A DNA stretch of 64,000 bases, from assembly GCA_036872755.1 (NCBI GenBank), contig JAVHNS010000013.1, forward strand, positions 1,178,001-1,242,000. Reading direction: 5' to 3'. The notes under the pieces were generated by a model. That model saw nothing but the letters and a program-made list of their open reading frames with translations. It was not told the DNA's origin and made no database searches. Shown here piece after piece: positions 11,694 to 21,480 of this stretch (its first letter is position 1; each line of letters opens with the position of its first letter). The translations under genes and the position numbers were made by a program. Origin of the DNA: Orbilia blumenaviensis (lineage: Eukaryota > Ascomycota > Orbiliomycetes > Orbiliales > Orbiliaceae).

Positions 11694-13335
11694 TCTGACA
11701 CTTCGCTAGGTCAGTTTAGAGTTTAGTAATCGATCGATAATCGGGGCCGTGAATTAAACAGCTGGTCACGTGTTTGCTCGAGTAACTACTTAGACATACT
11801 CGTTGCATTTAGTCGAAACTGGCCGTGATATTGGGAATATAATAAATACTTAATATAACTTTGGTTTCGTACCAGTGACTGTCAGCTGTTAGTAAGTTGG
11901 TTCTGGGAGTCAAAATTATATAAAAAGAGTTTGCATGCTTGCACGTTTGTAGATCTGAGACTTGCCATTGATGCTTAGAGCTTAAGCATAGGACAGCCTC
12001 GGCATGCGAGTTCAGTCTGCGGTCCCCAGTAGCTAGCGTGTAGCCTAGTATCTGCCTGAACGATTTGGGCCTGAAACGCCCCAATGTCTAATTTTGCGGG
12101 AGATCAAGTTCCCTCCGCTTTGTTTGCTCTCTTTGAAATCCACAATTTTGTAGGTGCCTTCTTTAGGGTTATTTTCGATCTTCTTAGCGGGCGCGATTCC
12201 ACTTGAGAGCTACTGCAGTACTGGTCTCAACCGAGCCTCCACAAAGGCGTTCATACCTTGGTTTGCAGCTCTGGGTAATCCGACTGCAACGCAAAATATT
12301 ACCACATGTTGCTATTTAAAGAACCTACCGCACACTAACTAGGCCCCACAAGCCCACTCGGCCAAGATATGCTAACGTAGCCAGTCCGGGTGGACCAAGA
12401 TGTCCTGCCACATTACGGTTGGATTCCGTATTATAGATTGATGCCGGGGAGAGATATTTGTGCGACTTCAAGCTCACGAGGGACGAGGTGAGGTATATAT
12501 GGCAAAATAGCTGTGGGTTCTAGTTTTCCGCATTCGGGTATTTCAAGCAGAATTCGAATATGCGTAACGTTACACTGCTGTCTTCCCAAATCCTTCCTTA
12601 TGGGGCTGTGTATGTGCTTATGCAAAGTTCCAAATATTTAGGTCAAGGCTGTAGATTTTTTATAACAGCCTTGTTCAAATTCTGGGTTGTTAGTTTCAAG
12701 TCGTGGAAAGGGCACCAAAGGAATCGAATGTAGAGTCGAGTATCAATCTGTTGAGTTCGCTGATAAGTATATCTGAATGAACCGGTAGCAATGCATGACA
12801 TAAATCTGGATACATTTAGGGATAGACTTAAACTGTTAGCTCTTAAGCTTATAAGCTATACAGCTCTCTTCTATCTGAGCTGGCTCATTACTTCTCTTCT
12901 GTGGCCCGTGGTACTCTAGGCTAAGCAAATGTCCAACGTTAATACTGCTTTTGAATATACTATTTTCACTCTGTCTCTATTAATTCGTCTGATTCTTATT
13001 TCAGCCTGTGCAAATTGTTTTCTGTGAACAGCTGTAGCTCTGATATATTGGTATTTGTAACTGCGTAGGCCGTGTGTAGGTACCTAGTTCCGAGGATTGT
13101 GTTGAAGGTTGATCGAGAGGAAATGCCAAGACCATGGTCTCGGCGCTAACCGAACTTGGTTAGCTCTGTGTGCCATGCATTCATCTTGGCGTCGCATAAA
13201 TTTTTTTGGAGGTTCGCGACATCTTTGGCCTCAGTCGAGACGTCTCTAATAACATCTTTCCCAACCGACTATTATTACCTAGTAAAGCTCTGCTTTTGTT
13301 CCACCCTGCCCACTCCTTCGCTACAACCTAGCAAA
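11694..13335. other. Divergent intergenic region
   Basis: This 1.6 kb spacer separates the BTB-like copy 2 start from the NOP13 start. ORFs here are under 95 residues and look random. A near-copy of the palindrome lies at 13079-13087. The last 180 bases are open in the NOP13 frame but look like a leader: the ATG at 13336 has the better context and matches the family start. Confidence 0.45.
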
Positions 13336-14601
13336 ATGGCTAACGCACCGGCCGATACATCCCCGGACCGAACCTCGAAGAAACGAAAGCTTTCAGAAAA
13401 CGCTGAAACAGAGCTTGAAATCGATGTTAACCTGCCCGAACCACCATCGAAGAAAGACCTCCGAAAACTTAAGAAATTGAAGTCTAAGGGTGTCGATACC
13501 GATGCTCTCACATCTCTCAATGTTCCTCTTATCGATCGATCCAAAAAAGGCGCACAGGAAGGCGAGACACCTGCCGGTGGCGCCAGCTCAAAACGAAGCC
13601 CTTATGGGGTCTGGATCGGAAATCTCAGCTTTAGTACCACCCGAGAAGACCTAATTGAATTCTTTACCCGTGGGACAAAAGATGATAATGAGACGAAGGA
13701 AGAGGAAGACGCAGAAGTATCAGGGACTGGTATTAGGCAGAAGGATATCACTCGACTCCATGTCCCGAAATCTACTAAGTACAAGAACCAGAACAAGGGT
13801 TTCGCATACGTCGACTTTTTGACAGCCGGTTGCATATCACATGCTCTTAAGCTGTCTGAAAAACTATTTAACGGAAGAAAGGTCCTTATAAAGGCGTCGA
13901 CGGACTTCAACGGCCGCCCCGAGGAAGACAAGGATAAGAAGAAGGGAGACAAGGGTTCTATCAACTCCGGAACAAATCCTCCCTGTCGCAGTATTTTTGT
14001 TGGTAATCTTGGTTACGAGGTTACAGAATCAGAAATTTTTAGACATTTCAGTCCAGCGGGAAAGATAAAGAAAGTGCGATTCATGACCTTCGAGGATTCT
14101 GGCAAGTGCAAAGGCTTCTCTTGGGTGGATTTTGAGGAGCTCAAGAGTGCGGAGAATGTTTTCGCAGGAAGAATAGAGGGTGCTTCGGATAGCAATGATG
14201 AAAAGGGGTCAGAAGAGAAGGAAGATTCGCAGGGGAGTTCAAGCGAGAGTGATGATGAGGAGGAACAACCAAAAAAGAAGAGGAAAACTACGAAGAAGCA
14301 TCAAAAACGCAAGACCAACCCTTATGCATTCATGGGTAGCCGACGGCTCAGGTTAGAATACGGGGAAGATTCAACAACAAGATATAAAAAGAGATTTGGT
14401 GATGGCAAAACGGATGCAAACGGGAAACCAGAGAGAGCAGATTCTCACAAGAAGTCTGCCTATGATAAGCCAGCAAGAAAAGATGCCGCAAAGGAGCCAG
14501 AGAAGGTGCTTACTACTGAAGAGAAGCAGGCAAAAACGGTGGAGTCTCGACTTACTGGCAGAATCGTGGAGGGTACAGGCAAGAAGATTACATTCGATTG
14601 A
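13336..14601 (+). CDS. NOP13: Nucleolar RNA-binding protein NOP13-like (two RRMs)
   Basis: Nop13 is a nucleolar protein with two RNA-recognition motifs found in pre-ribosomal particles. The 421-residue product starts with a charged region (TSKKRKLSENAE, SKKDLRKLKKLKS). RRM1 begins at VWIGNLSF (RNP2) with RNP1 NKGFAYVDF. RRM2 has SIFVGNLGY (RNP2) and CKGFSWVDF (RNP1). An acidic stretch with a Lys/Arg-rich nuclear signal (QPKKKRKTTKKHQKRK) follows, then the RRLRLEYGEDSTTRYKKRFG block and a basic tail typical of Nop13. The gene is a single exon. I chose the ATG at 13336 (CAAAATGGC) because upstream residues in the same frame look like leader. It converges on the secreted-protein gene at 15241. 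Confidence 0.85.
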   Translation: MANAPADTSPDRTSKKRKLSENAETELEIDVNLPEPPSKKDLRKLKKLKSKGVDTDALTSLNVPLIDRSKKGAQEGETPAGGASSKRSPYGVWIGNLSFSTTREDLIEFFTRGTKDDNETKEEEDAEVSGTGIRQKDITRLHVPKSTKYKNQNKGFAYVDFLTAGCISHALKLSEKLFNGRKVLIKASTDFNGRPEEDKDKKKGDKGSINSGTNPPCRSIFVGNLGYEVTESEIFRHFSPAGKIKKVRFMTFEDSGKCKGFSWVDFEELKSAENVFAGRIEGASDSNDEKGSEEKEDSQGSSSESDDEEEQPKKKRKTTKKHQKRKTNPYAFMGSRRLRLEYGEDSTTRYKKRFGDGKTDANGKPERADSHKKSAYDKPARKDAAKEPEKVLTTEEKQAKTVESRLTGRIVEGTGKKITFD

Positions 14602-15240
14602 TAGGGATGTGATTCACCGTCAGGCACGGAACTCCATGGGGACGGTAGCTATATCTTCTTATAATCAACTACATCTAAAACTATCCCATAATCAGTGCCC
14701 TGGCTGGTATTTAGCAAGTGCTACAGCTGCATCTAGCTCAATCGCAGAGCCTTGGCGCCTTGAATAGGTAACGAGCTCGTGCTATTAGATCGATTTGTAA
14801 TTCCAAGACTTACATGCATTGATACCATAACCAGTCTTAAATCTATAATCAGCGAAACTAAGCCTCTTAGAGATCGTGTAACCAGCTCTTGACCCCTTTG
14901 AGAATTACAACAAAACCAACACTACTGTAGAATACACACAATTATGCGGCCCCGGAGTTGAAGGCATAGCCCAACAGTGAGACACAGAAATCCGACGTTG
15001 TACGGTGCATAGATATCCGGGTTAGTTTTGTAGAGTTGTCTTAAGTAGCCTTTAAGTACATATAAGGACGGCCTCGAAACATTTACCACGGATATAGAAA
15101 GGATTTCAGAGATTGTCTTTTGCGGAAGAAAACCCAGTCGATAAAAAGGGATAGGGAAAAGACCTTACAGGGAAACAAAAAGCTGCAGCTTGTGGGTGAC
15201 TAAGCGTAAAATAATAATAATAATAATCAACCATCAATGT
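14602..15240. other. Convergent intergenic region
   Basis: The spacer lies between two 3' ends. It contains a short TAA microsatellite at about 15211-15228 and otherwise nothing recognisable. Confidence 0.45.
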
Positions 15241-16002
15241 TCAGGGTCTTTGATCGGGCTCAAAGTCAGAAGCGCTCTGAGGCCACGGAAGAGGGCCTGA
15301 AAGCCAAGGCTGAAGAATGCAGGATGAATGCCAAGCGCTGATTGTCCACCACCTCCCATCAAGGGACCAGTTGGCGTCGCCGCTATAGTAGACAGCAGAA
15401 TTTTTGTCGCCTGCGACGATTTGACATTTGTCAGGAACCTTGCCCGTGAAGTCGTCGATCATGGTGTTTATCAAGATCTCTCCAATGCGAAAGATTTCAG
15501 CACATTCGATATTAAACGGGGTTTCACGGAAGACGCAGATACCGACACTTGCTTCCCATTTGCAACCAAAGCGTTTGCAGACGCGACCAATGACCGAGCA
15601 GGAACCGTGAAGGTCCTTGATATGCTTGAGGGCAATGAGGTAGCTCAGTAGATCGGCACCCTTCCTTTTATCTGAAGTACGGGTACATTCAACGTTGAAG
15701 CTACCCCCAGCACGTTTGAGAAGTAGATCGGGTTCAGTTGAGGTGTGTTTGTAAACATCAAAGACAACGGGGTCAAATCCAGGGGTCGATTCGATTTGGC
15801 GTTTGATGGATTCGACACTACCGAGGAAAGTGTAGTTGTCGCCGCCAGGGACAACAGGCCCAGTCCATTGGATCTCATCGAAGACATCCAATCCATGGTG
15901 GGAATTTAGGCCAGTTTGAATAGGGGCCGGAAGGCTGGCCGCAAGCCAGGTATGAAAAATGAGGGCGAGGATCAAGGTCATCGGGAGTTTGATAGACCCC
16001 AT
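15241..16002 (-). CDS. Secreted cysteine-containing protein with pro-region, candidate effector
   Basis: The 253-residue product starts with a clear signal peptide (positively charged start, hydrophobic PMTLILALIFHTWLAAS, cleavage near LPAP). A pro-region of about 75 residues ends at a dibasic LLLKR, a likely Kex2-type processing site. The mature part begins AGGSFNVEC and has at least eight cysteines, spaced in pairs around GSCSV, VCKRFGCKW, GICVF and IEC. The cysteine layout loosely recalls small secreted killer-type or antifungal folds, but I cannot assign a family. The last 30 residues (after WSLDGRWW) are less protein-like, so an unseen 3' intron is possible. The frame is otherwise uninterrupted. 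The start is the ATG at 16002. Function is unknown. Confidence 0.65.
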   Translation of the reverse strand: MGSIKLPMTLILALIFHTWLAASLPAPIQTGLNSHHGLDVFDEIQWTGPVVPGGDNYTFLGSVESIKRQIESTPGFDPVVFDVYKHTSTEPDLLLKRAGGSFNVECTRTSDKRKGADLLSYLIALKHIKDLHGSCSVIGRVCKRFGCKWEASVGICVFRETPFNIECAEIFRIGEILINTMIDDFTGKVPDKCQIVAGDKNSAVYYSGDANWSLDGRWWTISAWHSSCILQPWLSGPLPWPQSASDFEPDQRP

Positions 16003-16133
16003 CTTGAATGATGGCGTAGAGGCTTTCTACAATGAACGTAAACTAAATATTTGATTCGGGAATGGGTAGGATATATGGGGATTGGAGAAAAGTGGGCTGT
16101 ACATACCAGTATGAAGAATTTGATTTTAGTTGC

Positions 16134-16607
16134 TCAATTAACGGTTGCTGGTTGATTTGATCTTGTGGTGTTGATAATGGAGATGTACATTGTGAAAGGA
16201 AGAAACATGTAACTGGGAAGAACTTTAAGTACTGGTTCTGGGGTGGGAGGTGGGTACGCCTGATAAACTATAACGAGATTTTTCGTGGAGGTTCTGGAGT
16301 GGTTGGAATTTACACTAGCGTCTACCATAGTCTCGTAGTCGTCTACCAAACCTTTCTGCATTTTCCTGATGTTTTCGATACCAGGCCTTTCCGTGACATA
16401 TGTATCTATCCATGGATTCATGGCTTTATAAATGTAGGCCATCTCTCCTCGCTGCCACTGAGGAGCCCAGACACCGATTGAATGAATAAAGACCGCAGGA
16501 ATAAAGATTCTCAGCTTTATAACTTTGCCTAGTAAACCCATATATCCATTTACGTGTGCCCCAGCCTGGTTATATAAGTGGAGTGGAGTCGAACTAAGGT
16601 TGTTCAT
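16134..16607 (-). CDS. Possible small hypothetical protein
   Basis: A 157-codon ORF with protein-like composition lies just upstream of the secreted-protein gene on the same strand. From the internal ATG at 16541 it would begin with a hydrophobic leader (KLRIFIPAVFIHSIGVWA), and a TATA-like CTTATATAACC lies about 30 bases before that ATG. The downstream part has WQRGEMAYIYKAMNPW and a Pro-rich stretch. I recognise no domain. It may be a genuine small secreted protein or a chance ORF. Confidence 0.3.
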   Translation of the reverse strand: MNNLSSTPLHLYNQAGAHVNGYMGLLGKVIKLRIFIPAVFIHSIGVWAPQWQRGEMAYIYKAMNPWIDTYVTERPGIENIRKMQKGLVDDYETMVDASVNSNHSRTSTKNLVIVYQAYPPPTPEPVLKVLPSYMFLPFTMYISIINTTRSNQPATVN

Positions 16608-16908
16608 TAAATACCTAAATGAGTTCTTCCATTATTTATAGTACAGATCCCAACTTCCAGCTAAACCGAAACCCTTTTTTAACAAAAAGAACGAGAAGGA
16701 AAATAAGACTAGCCTCCAAGTGTAAGATATACTCCAGCAAAGGATACAGGAAACAGATATGTGCATTGCACAAGAAGACTATAAATCGGGTATGTGTCAG
16801 CAAAAAACTCCGCGACAGACTATTCAAGTCAACAAAAGAACACTTTTCAATTGGTACAGGTATAACTATATAGTGTAACAATCGTGCAAGACTTCCCCGC
16901 CCGCCAGT
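16608..16908. other. Short intergenic region
   Basis: About 300 AT-rich bases. An 84-codon plus-strand ORF is present but is Lys-rich from A-rich DNA and is not convincing as a gene. Confidence 0.4.
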
Positions 16909-18057
16909 TCAAGGATATTCTCCCCACCCTAGCCCATCGAAACGCTTCGCCACTAAATACAAAGCAGCATCGTTAGACCTATGTGCGAGCCACATAAACT
17001 CTAGTGCATCCATGACCTCTCGTGTGCTGCACAGCCTTTCCTGTCTTTCCGGGTTCTCGAGTTCCCAAAAGCCCCAGCAAAATGCGGGATCGTGAAACTG
17101 GGTCTTCATCCAGTTTTCGAACTGAGCTTCGAATTCCTCTATGTTATCGAAGTAGAACTTCTTGCTACTCGAAGTTTCAGAGGATAGCGATTTGGGTAGG
17201 GCAGGCTTTCGGGCGACACAAAGAAGGTGTTTTTTGGGCCCTCTACTACCGATTACAGACCCCTGGGCCGGCTCAGGTAGCGTATTTGTTCGTCCACGGT
17301 CATTTGAACCACTCAAAGTCTCAAATAGCTCGTTAAACTCGTTTCTTGCCACGGAATTGTAATTATCTCTCATCAAGGCGTCGCTCAAAGACTCATGGGA
17401 AGATCGGGGTGTGAGAATTGGTATACCGATATCCGAAGCAGACGAACTTGTAGACGCCGCATCTGGATCTTCTTGGAGCGAAGCCCCCCTGTCTGGTGTT
17501 GACTGCGGATTACAATTATTTATTATCCACTGGGCCGAATCCTCGAAGAACTGTGTTAAAATGTCGAAATCAAGAACATTGTCGCTGTTAGGCAACATAG
17601 ACCCGGTGGAAAAAATTGACTGTGAAGTTTGTGGCTCAAAGGATTGTGGTACCGCAGTCTGTACATTGGGAGACGTTTGTGAGTTGCCCCAAAGCTGATT
17701 GGTGCCTGCGGAAGGGCTAGGCAGGCCCATTGTGCCATATATGGGTGCTGAGGAGGGCTGAAGGGATAGCCGGTCCATCCTGGTCCTCGACTCTGAAGGA
17801 GCAATCGGCTGTGGTTGACCCATTGCAGAAGCAAGAAGTGCACCCATTGGTACTGTAGTGGGAGGGGTTGATATTGTTTGTGAAGATACATGGAGTTGAT
17901 TTATATCGACATCTATATGGAAAGTCAGGAACCTCAACATAAAAAACCTGAGCGAAAGTGATTTGGCAAAGATCAAGCAACTGCCTGGCTGCGCATAATA
18001 TCCTTGGCCTTCTGACTTTTGGTACCAGATTGAAAGGAATACGGATGCCTCTATCAT
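16909..18057 (-). CDS. Uncharacterised protein with conserved-looking C-terminal domain
   Basis: I do not recognise a named family. The N-terminal two thirds are low-complexity and Ser/Thr/Pro/Gln-rich, probably disordered. The last 95 residues look folded: FDNIEEFEAQFENWMKTQF, then FCWGFWELENPERQERL and a helical segment ending VAKRFDGLGWG, rich in Trp and charged residues. The 5' end is uncertain. A GTAAGT donor at about 18075 suggests an upstream non-coding or coding exon (ATG at 18181), but I could not splice it in frame, so the real start may be the ATG at 17940 or 17869. The stop is at 16909. Confidence 0.55.
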   Translation of the reverse strand: MIEASVFLSIWYQKSEGQGYYAQPGSCLIFAKSLSLRFFMLRFLTFHIDVDINQLHVSSQTISTPPTTVPMGALLASAMGQPQPIAPSESRTRMDRLSLQPSSAPIYGTMGLPSPSAGTNQLWGNSQTSPNVQTAVPQSFEPQTSQSIFSTGSMLPNSDNVLDFDILTQFFEDSAQWIINNCNPQSTPDRGASLQEDPDAASTSSSASDIGIPILTPRSSHESLSDALMRDNYNSVARNEFNELFETLSGSNDRGRTNTLPEPAQGSVIGSRGPKKHLLCVARKPALPKSLSSETSSSKKFYFDNIEEFEAQFENWMKTQFHDPAFCWGFWELENPERQERLCSTREVMDALEFMWLAHRSNDAALYLVAKRFDGLGWGEYP

Positions 18058-18284
18058 TTTTGGGGCGTAAACTTACGTGGAGACGGTATTGGAACCCCAA
18101 CAGGCCAATCCGGGTTGCAAACAATGAAAATTTGCGACCAGGTTCGTGCCTGTCTAATCTTGAGAGGGACAACGCCACCATAGTGGTTTCTTTTTAAGTG
18201 TTCCCTAGGCAGAGCGTGTTAGACCTTAGGTTGGGCATAGCGCGCTGGACGCAATTTCTGAAAATGAAATTGTGACAATAGCGC

Positions 18285-20243
18285 TTACAATCGATGATCC
18301 TTCACTAACCTTACTCCAGGTAAGTCCCGTCGGTGTACGAATACGCATTTCGAATATTGAGCGGGATTCCCTTTTGCGAACGGACAAGCAAAACGTTGAT
18401 TGATTTCATCAGCGCTCATAAGTTTCTTTTTTCTCCTAGGAGGTTCCAAGTCTTTCTCATCGCCCTCGTCATCAGAATCCCGCCTACTGTGCTTTTTCCC
18501 TCGTTTTGACTGGTCCGACTCCGGACTAGTCGACTTAACTCCTGGATTGCTGCATCTAATAATACCAGAGTCGCACCTGTTTTCTGAGCTTCTGGCTAAC
18601 TCCCGGCCACTAACACGGGGAAAAGAATATTTTCCATAACCCAAACCCAGATATATGAGATAGAGGAGAGAGGCGCTGAGTTTGCCTATTTCTTCGTCGT
18701 CATCATCATCTTCTAAAGATGACGAAGAGATGCTATAGCCTTGGGGCTTTGCCGCACAGGTTGTTGAGAATACAGGCTGTTGGGCTGACCCCTTCGATAC
18801 AGCGCTTTGCGGCGATAAGCCAGATAATAACGAAAGGTTTGACAGATCAAGAAACTGGGCTGCCTCTATATGCTGCTGGGATCCCTCATTTATTAACCCT
18901 CCATCAAAATCAATGAGGGGTGGGGTTGAGCCTCTTGAACGCAATAACGCTGGAGTTTCCTCCCTATCACCATTCCCTAAACTTCCAGTCCTCAGAGTTG
19001 AAGTGGGCAGCGAATTTGAACGGGACTCAGCTCCGAAACCAGGATCCAAATCCGAATTAAGGGGGTATGATTGATCCCAAAACCTTTTTTTGATCGCCTT
19101 TAGCCGCAAAGATCGAATTTGAGACTGTGAAGGGGCTTCAGTCTGGGGGATTACTGCCTTTTTAGCAACTATGTCTCGAGTAGAGTTTGTTGTAGGAGCT
19201 AAGGATGCGAGTGATGTGGAATTGCTTCTGGGTGTTAGTAGGTCAGCGCAAGAGTTCGGCTTCGGTACTGGAATAGCATGTCGTTCTCCTGGGCTAGCAA
19301 TGGCGGATTCTCGCGGGTAAACATCTTGCGTAAGGTACTGATGTTTTGATTCGAATGAGGAGCGCGAAGGGTTGTATCTCATCCGTAGTATCAGCTCATG
19401 CTGTGCGTCGTGGGATCCAAGTTCAAGTATCGCATTATTGATGACTTTCCTAACATCCGAAGGATGTTCATCCCAAATCACTGTCCCCGAACTCCCGTGA
19501 ATTCGTCCCCAATGATATAGTTGCAACGCACAGTTCAGAAGCTGTTCAATCGGGGGGTCCTCGTCAGGCCCCTTCCTATCCGGAGACAATGCCGTACAGT
19601 CTCCAACAGAAAGGCCTTTCTCATTCTTCAAAAGCCAGCGCTCGACGCCACCCAGTGTTCTGCTGCAGAAATCGCTCATCGGCTCGCAGGCATTCATCCC
19701 ACGCTTCTTAAAAAGTTCAGAATCCTCAGCTTTAAAAAAGGTGCTGGTACATGGCTGTGCTACTTTCACAACTGCATTGCTATTCGGATGCCCTTTATTC
19801 TGAGCCAAGGGATTGAGCTTGCTATTTTTTCTAGATTCTATTGGGACCGTCGAGCGTTAGAGTTAGAAAATACTCTATATATGTTTTGGTTTATTCACAT
19901 AGAGCATCATACCTCGATATCTTTTAGGCCGCCCGCCATATGAGGAGCACAACGATTCAGTATCTGCATCTGAGGAACATGGCTCCTTTGACAGCTTCTC
20001 TATGTAGCTAAAACTCTCGGTCCCTGAGGGGCGGCCTCGGCTTCGTGATCTTCGTGATTGGTATGTGTCGTTCCCTGGACATCGGCCGCGGCTTCTTGAT
20101 CTCCTTCCTCGACGAATATCATGTTTAGAAGGACAACTTGGGCACCCACATGTTTTTGGGGCTCCTTTAATATCAGGCGAAGGCCTTGCAGAAGTCGAAC
20201 GAGAAGATCGATCGCCCCTTATCAGGGTAGATTTGTGAATCAT
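18285..20243 (-). CDS. Uncharacterised protein with terminal FACPF/C2H2-like motif
   Basis: The predicted product has about 627 residues. Exon 1 (19913-20243) is basic with RS-like repeats (RRSRSRGR twice). A 75-nt intron at 19838-19912 (GTATGA...ATAG, branch point CTAAC) joins it in frame to exon 2. The long middle is Ser/Pro-rich, with an acidic run and a basic segment (PPRRKKKLMS) that could be a nuclear signal. The C-terminus has RFACPFAKGNPAQYSKC, the start of a motif common in fungal proteins where it leads into a C2H2-like VKEHLYRRH helix. Here the matching part reads RLVKDHRL and stops, so the second zinc-ligand pair is incomplete. A 31-nt GT-AG stretch downstream could extend it but is too short to be a credible intron. 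Role unknown; DNA binding is possible. Confidence 0.6.
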
Positions 20244-21480
20244 GCCCTACACTATACGACCACGAATTAAAGTCCCGGCTAGCTAGTAGACGTAAATTGC
20301 ATCATAACTTGTCAGGGGTTTTGCTTCATGTATATGATTCTGATCCGTCTATAAAATGGTGTAGCACCTGATGGATTCGTAAATTTGTCTAAGGTTACTT
20401 TGCCTAGAGGGCAATGCAGGGCGCCGCAATTGCGCAACCACTTCTCTAGAATCTATAAAGTTGTATAGTTTAAAACAAATCTGATATACCAGAGGTAAAT
20501 TTAAATTATGAATACCCCTGAGGCGCCTGGATAGCAAGATAATTATATCCTCTCAAGTAGTAAAAAAAAAAAAGAGAAGGATAGAAAGAAAGAAAGAAAA
20601 AGGCTGAGATATACGAGAATGATGAGGGATGTGCACCAACCGTAACTAGTTGGATTGCGATAGGTCGTGCTGGAGCGTTTCTGCGGCAAGCTAGCTAACT
20701 TGGCTTCAGACTTCCTTCAATCAGGTCAGGTAAAGCGACAAAGCAACCCCTCATCCTTTGCTGAGTGGTTCACTGCCGAACCATCCACTTAAATAGTCCT
20801 TTCGCTTGTTATTTTCGGGAAGAATGAGCCTCGAATTTCGAGCGCAGGCGAAAACGCGTCATGTGTGGTAGTTGTTGGCAGCAAGCATCCAGCCAATAGA
20901 AGGCACCAGAACCTCGCAACTCCTGGTCGGTACACCTGCAGCCGGTATCCTTCACGCTGCGGATAGCAGTCGCTGGTCGAGGCAAATAGCCATCCCATCT
21001 TGCAGGGGTCTGCCCCTCGCAAAAACGAGAAGACGTGGGGTTGGAGGGATGCCCGAGCTGACCTCTGACGTGTCAAGCTGGAGCAGAAATTAAAGTATCG
21101 AAGACCACCTCTTTTAGGATGAAAAGGGAAAAAGCAGTCGATAAGTCGTCGACCTTCGGAACTTTCAGGTCGATATCGGAACAAAGCAATTGTATTAACA
21201 GGCAGGAGAAAATAAGTATGTGCTTTGTACACACCACAAGAAGGATCCCTCGAAGTTTACTGGCAGTCTCGTAATACTGTGTTTTTCGGATACATACGTC
21301 ACCTAACGTTATAGTAGCTCAAAGAATGCAAGAAAACAATTCTCGAAAGTTCGAGTTCAATCCATTGTCCCGTAGAATTACTGTAGATATGATGTACCAG
21401 ATACCCGTTCGCCTCGCAATGCATCACGCACTAAATCGAATATTCGCAACTAATAACTAACCACTCTTTTCAATAAGAGT
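20244..21480. other. Intergenic region
   Basis: The spacer contains a polypurine tract at about 20561-20606 (A-run followed by GAAA repeats). A 147-codon minus-strand ORF (20789-21232) lacks an ATG at its beginning and shows no domain. No gene is supported. Confidence 0.4.

Noticed and set aside
18250..18292. 31-nt GTAAGC...CAG intron extending the FACPF protein to a stop at 18194
   Set aside because: Introns that short are not credible in fungi, and the added residues do not complete the zinc-binding motif.
20789..21232. 147-codon minus-strand ORF
   Set aside because: No ATG at its beginning, biased composition and no domain.
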